Below, piece by piece: positions 62,518-64,000 of a DNA stretch of 64,000 nt. Under the pieces are notes generated by a model. The model was not told the DNA's origin and ran no database searches. It saw only the letters and a program-made list of their open reading frames with translations. Position 1 is the stretch's first letter. Every line of letters begins with the position of its first letter. A program made the translations under genes and the position numbers. Source of the stretch: Vibrio intestinalis (lineage in GTDB: Bacteria > Pseudomonadota > Gammaproteobacteria > Enterobacterales > Vibrionaceae); NCBI RefSeq assembly GCF_025195085.2, contig NZ_JANAVY020000007.1, forward strand, positions 1 to 64,000. The letters run 5' to 3'.

Positions 62518-63678
62518 TTATTCGCCCGCCATTGCTTGGCGTTTACCTTTGATGCTCGCAAGTAGCATGTAGATGCAAGTCGCCAGTAGTGCAGCAAATA
62601 AGTAACCTAGTAGGCCTTGAGTGCCGAGCATAAAGCCATCTGCAATCACTGGGCCTGCAACTGAGCCAATGCTGTAGCTAAATAGCATTACTTGAGTCAC
62701 CGAAACAATGTAGCTCGGGTCAAGTTTGTCACAGCCTAGGTTGATCGCAACAGGGTAAATTGCGAATACCGCCATACCCAACACAAACAAGCTGATACCT
62801 AGTAGGTAGATGCTGCTGTCTGAAGCCGCTAAGCTAATCGAGCCAACGCCCAGTAGGCAGAATAGCGCCATGAGTAGTGTGCGACCTAGAAACTTAGACA
62901 ACCAAGGCACAATAGGTTGTACCGCCATACCACCTAAGATAATCAATGCCATTAGACCGCCTAGGTCATCGTTAGCAATACCGCGATTGCTCAGTTCTAC
63001 AGGCATTAGGCCGTAAATCGCACCTAAAGTTAAACCTGAAACAATACAGCCAATAATTGCAGCGTGGTTTAGCTTGGTCATTTGTTTTAGAGACAGTGAA
63101 GCGCTATGGCCTGATTCAGGTTGATCAGAACGGCCAAAAAACAACACCACAATCGCTAAGCTAAGTAGCAAGAAAATCGCGATGAATGGCACGCTACCTG
63201 TGATACCTAAGAACCCGATACCAAGTTGGCCTAGTGAGCTACCACCGTATAGAGAACCCATGTACAAACCCAAGCGTTTTGCTCGTGCGCTTTCGTCACC
63301 GTGAAGCAACCAAGATTCAACAATCACGAACACGCCTGCAACCGCAATACCCGCGATAAAACGAGCCACTAACCACGCCGATGCCGAAGCAATGGTAGGC
63401 AATACTAGAATGGTCGAAATAAACGCCAATAGGCAGTAGATGAACGCATTGCGGTGACCCACTTTATTTACTAAAGGTTCGATCACCATTGCTCCAACTA
63501 GAAGACCGGCATAGAACACACTGGCTAGCCAACTCGCTAAACTGCCGTCCAAACCGTAGTGTGGAAGCATTAGCGGAATCAAGCTCATTAAATAGCCAGA
63601 TGCTACCGCATATAGAGCTAACGCGATAACAGGAACTGCGATGCGAGCTTTAGGTGCAGGAGCTAGAGTGTTTTCCAA
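62518..63678 (-). CDS. MFS transporter (YcaD-like)
   Basis: A 386-residue major-facilitator protein with twelve predicted helices. It begins with VPVIALALYAVASGYLMSLI. The helix 2-3 loop is EPLVNKVGHRNAF and the helix 4-5 region is GIAVAGVFVIVESWLLHG, as in YcaD-type permeases. A cytoplasmic loop of about 25 residues separates the halves near residue 200. Substrate unknown. Single gene. Confidence 0.87.
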   Translation of the reverse strand: MENTLAPAPKARIAVPVIALALYAVASGYLMSLIPLMLPHYGLDGSLASWLASVFYAGLLVGAMVIEPLVNKVGHRNAFIYCLLAFISTILVLPTIASASAWLVARFIAGIAVAGVFVIVESWLLHGDESARAKRLGLYMGSLYGGSSLGQLGIGFLGITGSVPFIAIFLLLSLAIVVLFFGRSDQPESGHSASLSLKQMTKLNHAAIIGCIVSGLTLGAIYGLMPVELSNRGIANDDLGGLMALIILGGMAVQPIVPWLSKFLGRTLLMALFCLLGVGSISLAASDSSIYLLGISLFVLGMAVFAIYPVAINLGCDKLDPSYIVSVTQVMLFSYSIGSVAGPVIADGFMLGTQGLLGYLFAALLATCIYMLLASIKGKRQAMAGE

Positions 63679-63820
63679 TGTCTTTGCCTCAAGTTGAATA
63701 TAATTTAGGGGGGATTTGCGGCGACTATGGACAATTGAGAGGTTTTGGTAAAACGAAAAGTTTTACTCCTGACGATTAATGATTTTTATCGTAGGAATTG
63801 CTGAGTATTTATATGAAAAA

Positions 63821-63846
63821 GCCGACAAAATAAGCAATCTGTCGGC
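63821..63846 (-). terminator. Terminator of the thioredoxin gene
   Basis: The stem GCCGACA / TGTCGGC, followed on the minus strand by TTTTTCAT. It lies 28 bases after the thioredoxin stop. Confidence 0.78.
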
Positions 63847-63873
63847 ATTTATTTGTTTGATATGGGAGGTGGT

Positions 63874-64000
63874 TTATTTGGTCAAAGCATCATTTAGCCA
63901 TTGATTAAACTGGCCTTTGGGTAGCGCGCCATTAATGACATCAACTCTTTTACCATTTTTGAATACCATAACGGTTGGAATGCTCCTAATTTGATGTTGC
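63874..64000 (-). CDS. Thioredoxin, C-terminal part (cut by window edge)
   Basis: The stop TAA is at 63874-63876 and the gene continues beyond the window. The visible 41 residues contain the thioredoxin cis-Pro loop ([20 protein letters not shown]) and the C-terminal helix [11 protein letters not shown]. The CGPC-type active site would lie outside the window, so the subtype (TrxA or TrxC) cannot be decided. Confidence 0.85.
   Translation of the reverse strand, partial: QHQIRSIPTVMVFKNGKRVDVINGALPKGQFNQWLNDALTK

Noticed and set aside
1..64000. CRISPR array or large tandem repeat
   Set aside because: No regularly spaced direct repeats were seen on reading the window; the only recurring long units are the tRNA genes.

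Overview
The window reads as a chromosomal segment of a marine gammaproteobacterium, most likely Vibrio. Supporting signs are the RavA/ViaA pair, a BsrV-type periplasmic racemase, a VieSAB-like signalling locus, PhhA/PhhB, abundant chemoreceptors and a moderate G+C content. Assignments rest on reading the translations and motifs; no database search was run.

Layout. (1) 0.1-8.9 kb: a polysaccharide locus. It holds a membrane glycosyltransferase (GT2) cut off at its 5' side, three tandem DUF3131 paralogues (one membrane-anchored, two lipoproteins), a Pro/Gln-rich exported protein, a secreted GH16 beta-glucanase and a soluble GT2. (2) 9-34.6 kb: mostly housekeeping or conserved Vibrio genes. These include a receiver/TPR protein with a 59-aa partner, a CDF transporter, a LysR regulator, a methyltransferase, acetoacetyl-CoA synthetase, phhAB behind a TyrR-like box, yjjG, pcp, the folate-independent methionine synthase pair mesD/mesX, TauE, VOC proteins, ltaE, a Nudix hydrolase, ravA-viaA, and an EamA exporter divergent from a MarR regulator with three palindromic operators. 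(3) 34.7-39.4 kb: a tRNA cluster (Cys, decayed Gly, Leu, Cys), AraC and PEBP genes, a remnant of a TonB-dependent receptor and a PAS chemoreceptor.

(4) 39.46-49.44 kb: an approximately 10-kb integrative and probably mobilizable element inserted in the anticodon loop of a second tRNA-Leu(UAA) gene. The 9-bp core ATTTAAAAT lies at both ends and the tRNA is split into 40-nt and 47-nt parts that rejoin to a normal 87-nt tRNA. The element encodes a tyrosine integrase, a MOBV-like relaxase with a nearby candidate oriT, an initiator-like protein, an ArdC-like antirestriction protein, a chemoreceptor and two unknown proteins. It also carries its own tRNA-Leu(UAA)-Gly(GCC)-Cys(GCA) operon with a terminator, placed just downstream of the host tRNA promoter. 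It therefore destroys one tRNA and supplies a complete replacement set from the captured host promoter. A decayed 3' half of another tRNA-Leu next to the right end looks like the scar of an earlier event at the same site.

(5) 49.6-64 kb: tRNA-Cys, the BsrV-like racemase, a chemoreceptor, a YgbA-like protein, and a VieSAB-like locus (Crp-family regulator, receiver-EAL phosphodiesterase and receiver-TPR protein on the minus strand; a giant hybrid kinase and a PAS sensor on the plus strand). An MFS transporter and the 3' end of a thioredoxin gene close the window.
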